A stretch of DNA of 64,000 nucleotides, taken from assembly GCF_024734075.1 (NCBI RefSeq), contig NZ_CP102850.1, forward strand, positions 1,240,001 through 1,304,000, written 5' to 3'. The DNA is from Gordonia mangrovi. GTDB taxonomy: Bacteria; Actinomycetota; Actinomycetes; Mycobacteriales; Mycobacteriaceae. The notes under the pieces were generated by a model. It was not told where the DNA came from. It did no database searches and saw only the letters and a list, made by a program, of their open reading frames with translations. How positions within the stretch are numbered: position 1 is the stretch's first letter; every line of letters starts with the position of its first letter. This document shows, one piece after another, positions 9,240 to 18,406 of this stretch. The position numbers were made by a program, and so were the translations under genes.

Positions 9240-9473
9240 TCAGCCGACGTCGAAATACGAGGTCTCCAGGTAGTCGTGCACAGCCTTGGCGTGCACCCGG
9301 AACGAGCGGCCCACGCGCACGGCCGGCAACTCGCCACTGTGCACGAGGCGGTAGACCGTCATCTTCGAAACGCGCATCAGGGATGCGACCTCGGCGACCG
9401 TGAGGAACTGCGAACCCGAGGCTGCATTGCTCACCGCGCCGGTCCTGTCACCAGGCTTGTCTGCAGGTGCCAT
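9240..9473 (-). CDS. Excisionase-type MerR-like DNA-binding protein (Rv0500A-like)
   Basis: This is a 77-aa protein made almost entirely of one excisionase-family helix-turn-helix: LTVAEVASLMRVSKMTVYRL followed by HSGELPAVRVGRSFRVHAKA. It matches M. tuberculosis Rv0500A in sequence and position, next to proC. The frame extends to an ATG at 9533, but the ATG at 9473 gives the family length and a simple MAPADKP start. Despite the family name it is a chromosomal housekeeping regulator-like gene in this order, not evidence of a mobile element. Its target is unknown. Confidence 0.87.
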   Translation of the reverse strand: MAPADKPGDRTGAVSNAASGSQFLTVAEVASLMRVSKMTVYRLVHSGELPAVRVGRSFRVHAKAVHDYLETSYFDVG

Positions 9474-9625
9474 GAAAAACCCATACCTCTCAGAGCACGC
9501 GTCGCGGCCGCCGGCTTCCCCTCCGGCGGACACCAGACACGCACGTGCTTAAAGGAGCTTAGCGTGGCTGATGTGAAAAAAGCGACGTGAGTTGTGCGAA
9601 TGTTGGGCCTACATTCGGCGCTCAC

Positions 9626-9671
9626 CCCCACATCCTGGGGTTTCTGGCGAATCTACCCCAAAATCATGGGG
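9626..9671 (-). terminator. Two short hairpins after proC
   Basis: Two small inverted repeats with the same arms, CCCCA / TGGGG, lie at 9626-9640 (loop CATCC) and 9656-9671 (loop AAATCA). The second overlaps the proC stop codon and the first lies just downstream on the minus strand. They could end proC transcription; the stems are only 5 bp, so the call is weak. Confidence 0.35.
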
Positions 9672-10533
9672 CGTCGACGTCAGTGCGGCCTGAGCTGGGA
9701 CCGCCCAAACCCTCAACGTCGGGTCGATATCCGGCCTTCTTGCTGACGGCCGCGCAGGCCCGGGTGGCCTCGTAGACACCGTGCCGGAAGCCGTTCGCCT
9801 CGAACTGACGGATGGCAGCGGCGGTGGTGCCGCCGGGCGATGTCACCGCGGCCCGCAGATCCACCGGCGACAACCCGGACTCGCTGAGCAGCAGCCCCGC
9901 ACCGCGGATGGTCTGTACCGTCAGCTCGCTCGCCTGCACCCGGCTCAGCCCGAGGGCCACACCCGCATCGATCATCGCCTCGGCCATCAGGAAGACGTAG
10001 GCGGGGCCCGACCCCGACACCGCGGTCACCGCATCCATCTGCTTCTCCGGGACCACCGCGACCTTGCCTACCGTCTCGAGCAGACGCACCACGGCGGCGA
10101 GCTGATCGTCACCGACGTAGCGGCCGACCGACACCGCCGACATGGCCTCGTTGACCAGCATCGGCGTGTTGGGCATGACCCGCACCACCGGGGAACCCGC
10201 CTGCAGTCCGTTCTCGTAGCGCGACAGCGGCAGCCCGGCGACCAGGGACACCGTGACGCGTTCGGACTCGGCGTCGTCGTCGGCGCTGGACAGCTCGCGC
10301 AGCACCGAATCCACGTCGTCGGGTTTGATGGCCAGGAACACATACTGCGCACCCTCGGCCGCGGTGGTCACATCGGTGACCAGGACGCCGTATTCGTCGG
10401 CGATCTCCTTGGCACGTTTGGGCATCTTCTCGGCGACGACGAGATCTTTGGTCTGCTTGCCGGACTGGATCAGCCCGGCCAGCAGCGCTTCGCCGATCTT
10501 GCCGCCACCGACGATGGCGATGCGTTCACTCAC
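9664..10533 (-). CDS. proC: Pyrroline-5-carboxylate reductase
   Basis: This enzyme reduces 1-pyrroline-5-carboxylate to L-proline with NAD(P)H, the last step of proline synthesis. The 289-aa protein starts at GTG 10533 with the dinucleotide-binding motif AIVGGGKIGEALLAGL and carries the family signature VSGSGPAYVFLMAEAMID near residue 165, then GLSRVQASELTVQTI. The frame is open further upstream to 10734, but that extension overlaps the next gene and a GAAAGGCG sequence precedes the chosen GTG. It lies 43 bp downstream of the thioesterase-like gene in a minus-strand series conserved in mycobacteria (Rv0500). Confidence 0.95.
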   Translation of the reverse strand: MSERIAIVGGGKIGEALLAGLIQSGKQTKDLVVAEKMPKRAKEIADEYGVLVTDVTTAAEGAQYVFLAIKPDDVDSVLRELSSADDDAESERVTVSLVAGLPLSRYENGLQAGSPVVRVMPNTPMLVNEAMSAVSVGRYVGDDQLAAVVRLLETVGKVAVVPEKQMDAVTAVSGSGPAYVFLMAEAMIDAGVALGLSRVQASELTVQTIRGAGLLLSESGLSPVDLRAAVTSPGGTTAAAIRQFEANGFRHGVYEATRACAAVSKKAGYRPDVEGLGGPSSGRTDVDAP

Positions 10534-10576
10534 AGGTGCGCCTTTCTGCAACTTCCGGATGTGTGTGCGCGGCCGG

Positions 10577-11428
10577 TCACGACCGCTGCGGGATGAGCGC
10601 GAGCTGCCGCGACTGCGCGACGACCGTTCCGGTCGAGTCCACCACGAGGTGATCCTCCTCGAACATCCCGGGTCCCACCTCGGTGCTCGTCGCGGCGAAC
10701 CGCAGCCACCCCGGCGCCGGATGCCGGCGCACATAGGTGGTCAGCTGCACCGTCGGCGCCCACCCGAACAGGGCCAGGTTCATCACCACCGGTGGCGAGA
10801 TGTCGCACACCAGCACGGCGAAGTCGATGTCGGACTCGGCGCCCTTCGGCCGGGCCCAACCACGCACGGTGGGCTCACCGGTCTCGCCGCGGGCGACAGG
10901 GAACGTCGTCGGGTCGAGCACCAGGTCCAGCGCCGGGCCCAGATGATTGACCTCGGCCATCGGCGAGTTGTCGAGGCCGATGCCGTCGACCGCGGGATCG
11001 GCGGGCGTGTCGTCGAGGACGCTGGGGGCCGAGTGGTGCGGGGCGCCGGTGTCGGGCCGGGCGCAGGTCACCGACGACGACACCATGGTGCGGCCGTTCT
11101 GCACCGCGTCGACGGTCATCACGGTCACCGTGCGCCCCCGCTTGCGGACGGTGATCTCGAGGTCGACGTCGGCGGCATCGGGTGCCGAGAGGTAGTCGCT
11201 GGTGATGGCGACCGGGATCTTGCCGTCCGCAGCGGCCGCATCGTGGTCGGGCGCGAGGTCCACGAGTGCCCGGCGGGCGGCGTTGGCCACCACCATCTGC
11301 AGGCTTCCGCCGTGCACCTTGGGGCCGATGGTGAACACCGGGTCCATCCTCGCGCGGTAGGTGATCCGGTCGGCACCGGCGCGCGACACCTCGGTGAGTG
11401 CCAGGATCTCGGCGAGTTTGTGACTCAT
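10577..11428 (-). CDS. Thioesterase/hotdog family protein (Rv0499-like)
   Basis: This is a 283-aa protein with two hotdog-like halves of the acyl-CoA thioesterase (TesB-like) type. The first half contains FTIGPKVHGGSLQMVVANA and the second CDISPPVVMNLALFGWAPT with a typical late block ending in VAQSRQLALIP. The ATG at 11428 (MSHKLAEILAL) is preceded by GAGGAGA at good spacing; the longer frame to 11530 has no such site. It is the counterpart of Rv0499 and sits between proC and a TIM-barrel isomerase gene on the same strand. It probably hydrolyses an acyl-CoA; the substrate is unknown. Confidence 0.78.
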   Translation of the reverse strand: MSHKLAEILALTEVSRAGADRITYRARMDPVFTIGPKVHGGSLQMVVANAARRALVDLAPDHDAAAADGKIPVAITSDYLSAPDAADVDLEITVRKRGRTVTVMTVDAVQNGRTMVSSSVTCARPDTGAPHHSAPSVLDDTPADPAVDGIGLDNSPMAEVNHLGPALDLVLDPTTFPVARGETGEPTVRGWARPKGAESDIDFAVLVCDISPPVVMNLALFGWAPTVQLTTYVRRHPAPGWLRFAATSTEVGPGMFEEDHLVVDSTGTVVAQSRQLALIPQRS

Positions 11429-11459
11429 GATGGGCTGTCTCCTCGGCTGTGCCGGGAGC

Positions 11460-12374
11460 TCAGCTCCGTTCGGAACGCACTGCACCGGCTTCGTCGGACG
11501 GCAGTCCCCGTGCGAGATGCCGCCGGGCAAAATCTAGCGAACGTGCCAGCAGCGCACTGCGTTCGGGTTTGGTGCGGGCCGAACTCGTTGTGACCTCGAG
11601 CACAACTGCGCCGGCGAAGTCGCTGTCGGCGAGTCGGCGGCACACCTGCGCGCACGGCTGGTCACCGTCGCCGGGCGGCAGATGTTCGTCGGTTGCGGCC
11701 CCGTCACCGTCGGCGAGATGCAGATGGTTCAGCGCGCTTCCCATCCGGTCGAACATCGCGAGCGCATCCGCGCCCGCGGTCGCCGTGTGCGAGAGATCGA
11801 GGGTGTAGTGGGCGTAGCCGTCGTCGGTGGGGTCGATGGACTTGCCGAACGCCGACGCCGAGGGCCCCGGGCCGCCGCCGCGATCGCGAAGCCGGCGCGC
11901 CGAACGCTCCCCGGCGCCGAACAGCCGGTCTGCCCGCATCGGGAACATGTTCTCCACCGCAATGGCGATGCCGCTGTCGTCCTCGAGTGCGGCGACCAGG
12001 TCGTCGAAGCCGTCGACGTACGAGCGCTGCCAGCGAAACGGCGGATGCACCACGACGGTCTGCGCACCGAGGTCCTCGGCGGCCTGCACCGACCGGCCGA
12101 GCTTCACCAGCGGATCGCGGCCCCACACCCGCTGGGAGATCAGCAGACACGGCGCGTGCACCGACAGCACCGGCACCTGGTAGCGCTCCGACAGGTACTC
12201 CACGTGTTTGATGTCCTGGCTGACCGGTTCACCCCACACCATGAGTTCGACGCCGTCGAAGCCGAGTTCGGCGGCGTAGACGAAGGCCGCCTCGGTGTTC
12301 TGCGGGTACACCGAGGCCGTGGACAAACCGACGGGTATCTCGTCGCGGACCGGAGGGGTCGGGGTCGTGTTCAC
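11460..12374 (-). CDS. Sugar phosphate isomerase/epimerase-like TIM barrel (Rv0498-like)
   Basis: This is a 304-aa protein of the xylose isomerase-like/AP endonuclease 2 TIM-barrel family. Metal-binding positions typical of the fold can be followed: VELMVWGEPV, VVVHPPFRW, IAVENMFP and HYTLDLSHTA, then HLHLADGDGA. Its GTG start at 12374 lies 7 bp after the stop of the large membrane protein gene, so the two are probably co-transcribed. It is the counterpart of Rv0498. No substrate is known; a cell-envelope sugar role would be speculation. Confidence 0.8.
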   Translation of the reverse strand: MNTTPTPPVRDEIPVGLSTASVYPQNTEAAFVYAAELGFDGVELMVWGEPVSQDIKHVEYLSERYQVPVLSVHAPCLLISQRVWGRDPLVKLGRSVQAAEDLGAQTVVVHPPFRWQRSYVDGFDDLVAALEDDSGIAIAVENMFPMRADRLFGAGERSARRLRDRGGGPGPSASAFGKSIDPTDDGYAHYTLDLSHTATAGADALAMFDRMGSALNHLHLADGDGAATDEHLPPGDGDQPCAQVCRRLADSDFAGAVVLEVTTSSARTKPERSALLARSLDFARRHLARGLPSDEAGAVRSERS

Positions 12375-12381
12375 GGGCCCG

Positions 12382-14103
12382 TCAGGTCGCCAGCAACACG
12401 AGCGGGCCGATCGTGACGATCAGCGCCACCCCCATCGCGAGCAGTGTGGTGGTCAGGTCCTTGGTCCGTCGCACCAGGTGGGCGAAGGTGACGATGCCGA
12501 AGATCACCAGCACCGCCAGCACCAGCGCGAAGTACACATTCCACTTCCACAGCTCGGTGAAACCCCAGAACAGGCCGACGCCGATGGCCAGGCCGGCCAG
12601 CGACTGCCCGATGATCGACAGCCACGCGAGCACCGGTGACGGCTCTTTCGTGCCGTCGGCGTCGGGGGTGACGGCGTCGGTCTCACCGGGGTGGTCGTCG
12701 GCCGCCGCGGTGGTGTCGCCGGTCTCGGCCGACTCGACAGAATCGGCGCTCGCCTGCGTCGCCGTCTCCGCCGCATCGTCGGTGATCGCGGTGTCGGCGG
12801 GGGTCGCGGTGTCCTCGGGGATCGCGGTGTCGTCGTTCGTCGCGGTGTCCTCGGGGATCGCGGTGTCCTCGGGGATCGCGGTGTCGTCGTTCGTCGCGGT
12901 GTCGTCGGCGATCGCGGCGCCCGCCACCGGGGCCGCCATCATGCCCAGGACGGCGGTTTGTTCTGCGGGGCTCTCGTCGGAGGTCGCCTGATCTGTGGAT
13001 TTCTGGTCTGCGGAGGGCTGGTCTGCGGATTCCTGCGTCGTGGCGGACTGCTCGGCGGTGCTCTCGGCTGCGGTCGGCTCGGCTGCGGTCGGCTCGGCTG
13101 CGGGGGCAGCATCCTCGACCTCGACGGACGCGGCCGGTGTGTGGTCGGCGTCGGCGACGGTCGCGGCCTCGACCGCGCGTCGTTGACGTTCGCGCGCGGC
13201 GGCCGGACGAGCCGAACGGTCCTTCTTCTTCCGCAGGCCCTTCGACAGACCGAACAACCCCTTGCGCGGTGCCGGCTCGTCCTCCTCGATATCGGAGAAG
13301 GCGCGGTAGGCCTCGAAGTCGTCTGCCGAGGCCTTGGGCGTGGATCTCTCGGGCGTGGATCTCTCGGGCGTGGGTATCTCGGGCGTGGATGTCTCGGACG
13401 TGGAGGCCTCGGGCGTAGGTGTCTCGGGCGTAGGCGCCTCGGGTGCGGCGAGCTCCACGACGTCGACATCGTCGGAGTCGACCACCACCAGCCCGTCCGA
13501 GTTGTCCCCGACGACCGGGATGATGCCGGTGACAGCGTTCGCGTTCTCGTTCTCCTCGGCCGATCGGGTCGCCGACGGCGCGGTCGCCCGCACGTCCCGA
13601 TCGGCGACGTCCGCGGCGCGGAAGTCGCGGGTGGCCGGCTGCGCGAAGGAGGGCATCCCGCTCGACGACATGCCGGGCATCTGGCGGGGCGGGGTGGCAC
13701 CGGCCGGCGTCCAGGCGTTGTCCGCCGCCCCGGGTGCGCGCTCGGGGAACGCGCGGTCGTCGGCATGACGGCGTGGCACGGGCGCGGCGGACCGCGGGAA
13801 CGGCGCCGACGGCGGAGTCGGTCGCTGCCCGGTGGCCGGGGTCGACCGGCCCGGTTGCTCAGACCCGCCGCTCTCGGTCTGCTCATCGGCGACGCGCACC
13901 CGCGGGATCTCGCCGGTCAGCTCCGAGACCGAGACCGCGCCTTCCCGGCCGACACGACGCCGATTGCGGGACTCCCGAGTGGGTGCGGCAGACGCCTCGC
14001 CTTCCGCACGGCTACGTGCGAGCAACTCCGAGACCGAGATCGGCCGGGAGTCGGTGTCATCAGGCCCGCTCGCTCTGCCCCCGGAACCTGATTCGCTAGC
14101 CAT
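12382..14103 (-). CDS. Repeat-rich membrane protein (Rv0497-like)
   Basis: This is a 573-aa protein with a short conserved start (RPISVSELLARSRAEGE, then VSVSELTGEIPRVRV), a long low-complexity middle, and a C-terminal domain of about 90 residues with three or four membrane helices (SIIGQSLAGLAIGVGLFWGF, VLAVLVIFGIVTFAHLV, LLAMGVALIVTIGPLVLL). The two ends match M. tuberculosis Rv0497, which is only about half as long; the extra length here is the acidic Thr/Glu/Asp/Pro-rich repeats. The conserved ends suggest a membrane protein with a cytoplasmic tail that binds a partner. Function is unknown. It probably heads the operon running toward proC. Confidence 0.85.
   Translation of the reverse strand: MASESGSGGRASGPDDTDSRPISVSELLARSRAEGEASAAPTRESRNRRRVGREGAVSVSELTGEIPRVRVADEQTESGGSEQPGRSTPATGQRPTPPSAPFPRSAAPVPRRHADDRAFPERAPGAADNAWTPAGATPPRQMPGMSSSGMPSFAQPATRDFRAADVADRDVRATAPSATRSAEENENANAVTGIIPVVGDNSDGLVVVDSDDVDVVELAAPEAPTPETPTPEASTSETSTPEIPTPERSTPERSTPKASADDFEAYRAFSDIEEDEPAPRKGLFGLSKGLRKKKDRSARPAAARERQRRAVEAATVADADHTPAASVEVEDAAPAAEPTAAEPTAAESTAEQSATTQESADQPSADQKSTDQATSDESPAEQTAVLGMMAAPVAGAAIADDTATNDDTAIPEDTAIPEDTATNDDTAIPEDTATPADTAITDDAAETATQASADSVESAETGDTTAAADDHPGETDAVTPDADGTKEPSPVLAWLSIIGQSLAGLAIGVGLFWGFTELWKWNVYFALVLAVLVIFGIVTFAHLVRRTKDLTTTLLAMGVALIVTIGPLVLLAT
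12788..12913. repeat. Seven 18-bp coding tandem repeats
   Basis: Seven 18-bp units, each beginning GCGGTGTC on the plus strand, run in phase at 12788-12913. They encode variants of an acidic hexapeptide (TAIPED, TATNDD, TATPAD) in the middle of the large membrane protein. Adjacent units are nearly identical, as expected from recent slippage, so the copy number may vary between strains. Confidence 0.85.
13336..13440. repeat. Seven 15-bp coding tandem repeats
   Basis: Seven 15-bp units close to GGGCGTGGATCTCTC run at 13336-13440 and encode a PTPE(T/A/I/R)-type pentapeptide in the same membrane protein. This is a second, independent repeat tract in one gene with a different period from the 18-bp tract. 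Confidence 0.82.
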
Positions 14104-14201
14104 ACAGTGCGCTCTCCGTCCTCGAGATGTTCCTCGCCCGCACGCGGGACGTCTTGTGAGTATGTGGTCGGCTCGTCCCGACTCAAGAATAGGCGCGCCG
14201 A

Positions 14202-15194
14202 TCAGCCGCGGTCGCGACCGTCGTGGGCGGTGCCCACGGTCTCGGCGCCGACGGTTTCCGCTGCCTGCGTCGGCTCGGAATCCAGCCGACGCAGGATGAC
14301 CCCCTCACGCAGAGCCCACGGACAGATCTCAAGTGTATCGACTGACATCGCCCGCATGGCGGCCTCCGCGACAAGCGCGCCGGCGACCAACTGTCCGGCC
14401 CGGTCGGCGCTGACACCTTCGAGTTCGGCGCGGTCGTCGCGGGTCATGCGGGAGATGAAGGCGATCAGCTGCCGCAGCCCGTTCGCGGTGAGCTGACGTT
14501 TCACCCGCGGACCGGCGCTCGACGGCGCTGCCCCGGTCAGTCGCGCCAGGCTGCGAAAGGTCTTCGACGTGCCGACGGCCAGATCGGGCCGACCGGGACC
14601 GACCAGCTCCTTGGCGACCGGGCGGAGCTCGGCGTCGAGCCAGTCCCGCAGCACCGAGACGCGTCGGCGGTCGGGTGGGTCACCGGGCAACCATTCCCGG
14701 GTCAGTCGCCCGGCACCCAGCGGCAACGACAACGCCGACTCGGGTTCTTCGTCGACGCCGTTGGACATCTCCAGCGATCCGCCGCCGATGTCGAGGGCCA
14801 GGATGCGCCCGGCGCTCCATCCGTACCAGCGGCGGACCGCCAACGACGTCAGTCGCGCCTCGTCGCGGCCCGACAGCACGGTCACATCGACCCCGGTCTT
14901 GGCGGCGACCGCGGCGAGGACCTCGTCGCTGTTGCTCGCGTCCCGCACCGCCGACGTCGCGAACGCCATGATCTGCTCGCAGCCCGACGTCGACGCGATG
15001 TGGGTGAATTCGTCCACCGACTCGATGAGTTTGGTGGCGGCGCGGTCGGTGAGGCGCCCGCGGTCGTCGATCTGCTCGGCGAGCCGCAGGACTGATTTCG
15101 TCGAACTCATCGGGGTGGGATGGCCACCGCGATGGGCATCCACCACCAGCAGATGAACGGTGTTGCTGCCCACGTCGAGCACTCCTAGACGCAC
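14202..15194 (-). CDS. Ppx/GppA family phosphatase (Rv0496-like)
   Basis: This is an ASKHA-fold phosphatase of the exopolyphosphatase/guanosine pentaphosphatase family, 330 aa from the GTG at 15194. Visible motifs are VLDVGSNTVHLLVVDAHRGG (first phosphate loop), AFATSAVRDA, the second loop LALDIGGGSLEMSNG, and SLPLGAGRLTREWL. A TTG at 15203 would add three residues; the GTG matches the mycobacterial start. It is the counterpart of Rv0496 (ppx1), which hydrolyses short polyphosphate. This single-domain form lacks the C-terminal HD domain of Escherichia coli Ppx. It is read away from the cysteine-rich gene that starts about 100 bp away. Confidence 0.9.
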   Translation of the reverse strand: MRLGVLDVGSNTVHLLVVDAHRGGHPTPMSSTKSVLRLAEQIDDRGRLTDRAATKLIESVDEFTHIASTSGCEQIMAFATSAVRDASNSDEVLAAVAAKTGVDVTVLSGRDEARLTSLAVRRWYGWSAGRILALDIGGGSLEMSNGVDEEPESALSLPLGAGRLTREWLPGDPPDRRRVSVLRDWLDAELRPVAKELVGPGRPDLAVGTSKTFRSLARLTGAAPSSAGPRVKRQLTANGLRQLIAFISRMTRDDRAELEGVSADRAGQLVAGALVAEAAMRAMSVDTLEICPWALREGVILRRLDSEPTQAAETVGAETVGTAHDGRDRG

Positions 15195-15300
15195 GGCCCT
15201 CAAGACTACTGCCTCGCCGGTTGCGGCCGGGACCCGGCGGGTCGAATCGGGCGCTGCGCCCGTCCGGGCTGCAACGGCCCGCGACGGTTACCGTTGATAT

Positions 15301-16170
15301 GTGACCCGCACCCAAGCCTCGCGTCCCGCGGCCCCTGAACGCATCACCCCCGCGCCCGAGGTCGATCTCGACTTCCCTCGCGAATGGTACGAATTCGCCG
15401 ATCCGGACAACCCCGAACACGTCATCAAGGCCGACCTGACGTGGCTGTTGTCGTATTGGACATGCGTGTTCGGCACCCCCGCGTGCCAGGGGATCATCGA
15501 GGGCCGCGAGACCGACGGATGCTGCAGCCACGGCGCGTATCTGTCGGACAAGGACGACCGCAAGAAACTCGCCAAGGCGATGGCGATGCTGACCGAGGAC
15601 GACTGGCAGTTCCACAAAAAGGGCAGCGGCAAGGATCCGCTCGGTCCGCGCGGCTATCTCGAGGAGAGCGACCTCGATGACGAACCCGCGCTGAAGACCC
15701 GGAAACACAAGGGCGCCTGCATCTTCCTCAACCGCCCCGGCTTCGCCGGCGGCGAGGGTTGTGCACTGCACTCGATGGCGCTGAAACGGGGCCTGGAGCC
15801 GCTGACGGTGAAACCCGACGTCTGTTGGCAGCTGCCGATCCGCCGCGAGCAGGACTGGGTGGGACGACCCGACGGGACCGAGGTGCTGCGCACCACGATC
15901 ACCGAATACGACCGCCGCGGCTGGGGCGAGGGCGGCCACGACCTCAAGTGGTACTGCTCCGGCTCCCCCGACGCCCACGTCGGCGCCACGCAGGTGTGGC
16001 AGTCGTACGCCCCCGAGCTGACCGAACTCATCGGAGCGTCCGCCTACGAAGCCCTCGCAGCCGCCTGCCGCCGCCGAAACGGCCTGGGTCTCATCGCCGT
16101 GCACCCGGCGACCACCGCCGCCACCACACGTCGCGACAGCGATCAGAAGTACAACCTCATCGAGGACTGA
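15301..16170 (+). CDS. Cysteine-rich conserved protein (Rv0495c-like)
   Basis: This is a 289-aa protein conserved in Mycobacteriales with cysteines in a set pattern: [48 protein letters not shown] and [10 protein letters not shown]. The spacing looks like a metal or iron-sulfur binding site of the DUF3109/UPF0153 kind, but I cannot prove which. It starts at GTG 15301, just upstream of TRTQASRP. It is divergent from the Ppx-like gene and convergent with regX3, the same order as in M. tuberculosis (Rv0495c). Function is unknown. Confidence 0.82.
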   Translation: MTRTQASRPAAPERITPAPEVDLDFPREWYEFADPDNPEHVIKADLTWLLSYWTCVFGTPACQGIIEGRETDGCCSHGAYLSDKDDRKKLAKAMAMLTEDDWQFHKKGSGKDPLGPRGYLEESDLDDEPALKTRKHKGACIFLNRPGFAGGEGCALHSMALKRGLEPLTVKPDVCWQLPIRREQDWVGRPDGTEVLRTTITEYDRRGWGEGGHDLKWYCSGSPDAHVGATQVWQSYAPELTELIGASAYEALAAACRRRNGLGLIAVHPATTAATTRRDSDQKYNLIED

Positions 16171-16212
16171 GGTCCTTCTTTCGTGTCGAGTGGGCGGTGA
16201 GGTTGCGGTGCT

Positions 16213-16899
16213 TTACGGCTCGAACTTGTAGCCGAGCCCGCGGACGGTCACGAGGTGTTTGGGGTTGCTGGGGTCGGGTTCGATCTTGGAGCGCAGCCGC
16301 TTGACGTGCACGTCGAGGGTCTTGGTGTCGCCAACGTAGTCGGCACCCCACACCCGGTCGATCAGCTGACCGCGGGTCAGGACGCGGCCGGCGTTGCGCA
16401 ACAGGTACTCGAGCAGGTCGAACTCTTTGAGCGGCAACGTGATGGCGTCGCCGTTGACGGCGACGGTGTGGCGCTCGACGTCCATCCGGACCGGGCCCTC
16501 CTCGATGACACCGACGGTGAGCTCTTCCTCACCGGCGTCGCCGCCGCGGCGCAACACGGCGCGGATGCGGGCGATCAGTTCACGCGCCGAGTACGGCTTG
16601 GTCACGTAGTCGTCGGCACCGAGTTCGAGGCCGACGACCTTGTCGATCTCGCTGTCGCGGGCGGTCACCATGATCACCGGGACACTCGAGCGCGCCCGGA
16701 GTGTCTTACAGATCTCGGTGCCGCTCATGCCCGGCAGCATCAGGTCCAGCAGGACGATGTCGGGGCTCACCCGGTCGAACGCCGAGAGCGCTTGCGCCCC
16801 ATCGTTGATGACACTCGCTTCGAAACCCTCTTTACGAAGGAGGAAGGCCAGTGGATCGGCCAGCGATTCCTCGTCCTCGACGATCAGTACGTGCGTCAC
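16213..16899 (-). CDS. regX3: Two-component response regulator RegX3
   Basis: This is a 228-aa OmpR/PhoB-type response regulator. The receiver domain has the acidic pair in IVEDEES, the phospho-acceptor D52 in LLDLMLPG, T79 and K101 (VTKPYSAR); the C-terminal winged helix includes LPLKEFDLLEYLLRNAGRVL and VHVKRLRSKIE. The GTG at 16899 overlaps the senX3 stop by four bases, so the pair is translationally coupled. In mycobacteria SenX3-RegX3 controls phosphate-starvation genes and the same role is likely here. A longer frame to 17328 is only an antisense-type extension into senX3. Confidence 0.95.
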   Translation of the reverse strand: MTHVLIVEDEESLADPLAFLLRKEGFEASVINDGAQALSAFDRVSPDIVLLDLMLPGMSGTEICKTLRARSSVPVIMVTARDSEIDKVVGLELGADDYVTKPYSARELIARIRAVLRRGGDAGEEELTVGVIEEGPVRMDVERHTVAVNGDAITLPLKEFDLLEYLLRNAGRVLTRGQLIDRVWGADYVGDTKTLDVHVKRLRSKIEPDPSNPKHLVTVRGLGYKFEP

Positions 16900-18287
16900 C
16901 GATGTAAGTCCTCTTGTCGTTGGTTGCTGGGCACATCCGCGTGGTCGCCGTCGAGGATGCTGGCGGTCAGATCCTCGGGGATGCACAAGGTGAAGGTGGA
17001 GCCGGTACCCGGTTTGCTCCACAGCCCGATCGTGCCGTCGTGGTTGGCTGCGACGTGCTTCACGATCGCCAGCCCCAGCCCGGTGCCGCCGGTCAGTCGC
17101 GACCGCGCCTTGTCGACACGGAAGAACCGTTCGAAGACCCGCTCCTGATCGTCGGCGGCGATACCGATGCCTCGGTCGGTCACCGCGATCGCCACCATCG
17201 GGCGACCGTCGATCGGGGTCAGGCGGCGGCTGATGGAGACCGTCGTGTTGGCCGGCGAGTATGCGATCGCGTTCACCACGAGGTTGCTGATCGCGGTCAG
17301 CAACAGCACCCGGTCGCCGCGTACGCACAGACCACTCTCGTCGTCGGCACGCAAAGTGATCCCGGCGGCCTCCGCGGTCGTGGCGGCGGTGTCGACCGCC
17401 TCGCGCAGCAGTTCGTCGACGTCGACGGTGGTGAACTCCGGTGTCTCACCACCCTGCAGACGGGACAGCGCGATCAGCTCACTGACCATGTTCCCGAGCC
17501 GATCGGATTCGACCAGCACGCGGCGACCGAAATGCTCCACGGATTCCGGGTCATCGGAGGATTCCAGCAAGGCCTCGGCGAGCAAACCAACGGCGCCGAC
17601 CGGCGTCTTCAGCTCATGCGAGACGTTGGCGACGAAGTCGCGGCGGGTGGCCTCCACCCGCCGGTGTTCGGTGTCGTCGGTGCCGTACACCACGGCGTAC
17701 TGCTCGTCCTCGTGGGCGACCAGCCGCACCAGGCAGCGGACCGACTCGACCTGACGGGCGGTCGCCCGGCCGGTGGAGACGAAGCCGTAGGACGACTGCA
17801 CCGGGGTGAACTCGAAGCGGGCCTCGACCGCGGTGTCCAGGACCTCCTTGGCCGCATCCCAGACCGCATCGGCGAGCAACCGATCGCGGACCACGCCGAG
17901 TTCGACGGCCTGGTGGTTGAAGAGGACGACATCACGGAAGCGGTCGACCACGGCGACCGCGTGTTCACTGTTGCGCACGATCAGGCTGAGCAGACCGGCT
18001 TTGGTCATCCGGCCGTCGTCGGTGGTCAGGCTGACGTCGGAGTCGCGCAGTTCGGCGGTGGCGGACACCTCGCGCGGGGCGTTTGCGGTGATCACACGAC
18101 GCGAGACGAGTCCGGTCGTCGTGGAGGCGGTTTCTTCGGACGACTCACCATCGGTGGAGGACTTCCTCCACCAGGTCAACAGTCCGGCCCCCCGACCCTG
18201 ACGACGCGCGAGGAGCCCGGCAAGGGCTCCACCGACAAAACAGACAAGCGCGATGGCGATCGCCGCGACGAGCAATGCAACGGTCAC
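16896..18287 (-). CDS. senX3: Sensor histidine kinase SenX3
   Basis: This is a 463-aa membrane-bound sensor kinase. One N-terminal membrane segment (about residues 4-27), a short linker, then a PAS-like domain (about 95-205) lead to the dimerisation domain with the phospho-accepting His224 in FVANVSHELKTPVGAV. The ATPase domain has ISNLVVNAIAYSP (N box), VTDRGIGIA and GGTGLGLAIVKHVA. The GTG start is at 18287. It is followed directly by regX3; the mycobacterial intergenic MIRU repeats are absent because the genes overlap. Phosphate limitation signalled through the Pst/PhoU system is the known input in relatives. Confidence 0.94.
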   Translation of the reverse strand: MTVALLVAAIAIALVCFVGGALAGLLARRQGRGAGLLTWWRKSSTDGESSEETASTTTGLVSRRVITANAPREVSATAELRDSDVSLTTDDGRMTKAGLLSLIVRNSEHAVAVVDRFRDVVLFNHQAVELGVVRDRLLADAVWDAAKEVLDTAVEARFEFTPVQSSYGFVSTGRATARQVESVRCLVRLVAHEDEQYAVVYGTDDTEHRRVEATRRDFVANVSHELKTPVGAVGLLAEALLESSDDPESVEHFGRRVLVESDRLGNMVSELIALSRLQGGETPEFTTVDVDELLREAVDTAATTAEAAGITLRADDESGLCVRGDRVLLLTAISNLVVNAIAYSPANTTVSISRRLTPIDGRPMVAIAVTDRGIGIAADDQERVFERFFRVDKARSRLTGGTGLGLAIVKHVAANHDGTIGLWSKPGTGSTFTLCIPEDLTASILDGDHADVPSNQRQEDLHR

Positions 18288-18406
18288 AATGGCAGCTTAC
18301 GGCTCAGCGAACGCGCCCTGCACATCCAGCGCGATTGTTCCGATGCTGTTCATATGGCGTTCGGACTATCTGCCCCGGTGTGATGGTGACGCCGCTAAAG
18401 TCCGCG

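Noticed and set aside
9240..9473. Excisionase-family gene as a sign of a prophage or integrated element
   Set aside because: It is the conserved chromosomal Rv0500A-type gene next to proC; no integrase or attachment repeat was seen.
12788..13440. Regular repeats that might suggest a CRISPR array
   Set aside because: The units are contiguous without spacers, in frame with a gene and of 15 and 18 bp; no cas gene is present.
12691..14091. 466-codon Gly/Arg-rich plus-strand frame
   Set aside because: It is opposite the repeat-rich membrane protein, and its GRGCLG-type repeats simply mirror the coding repeats.
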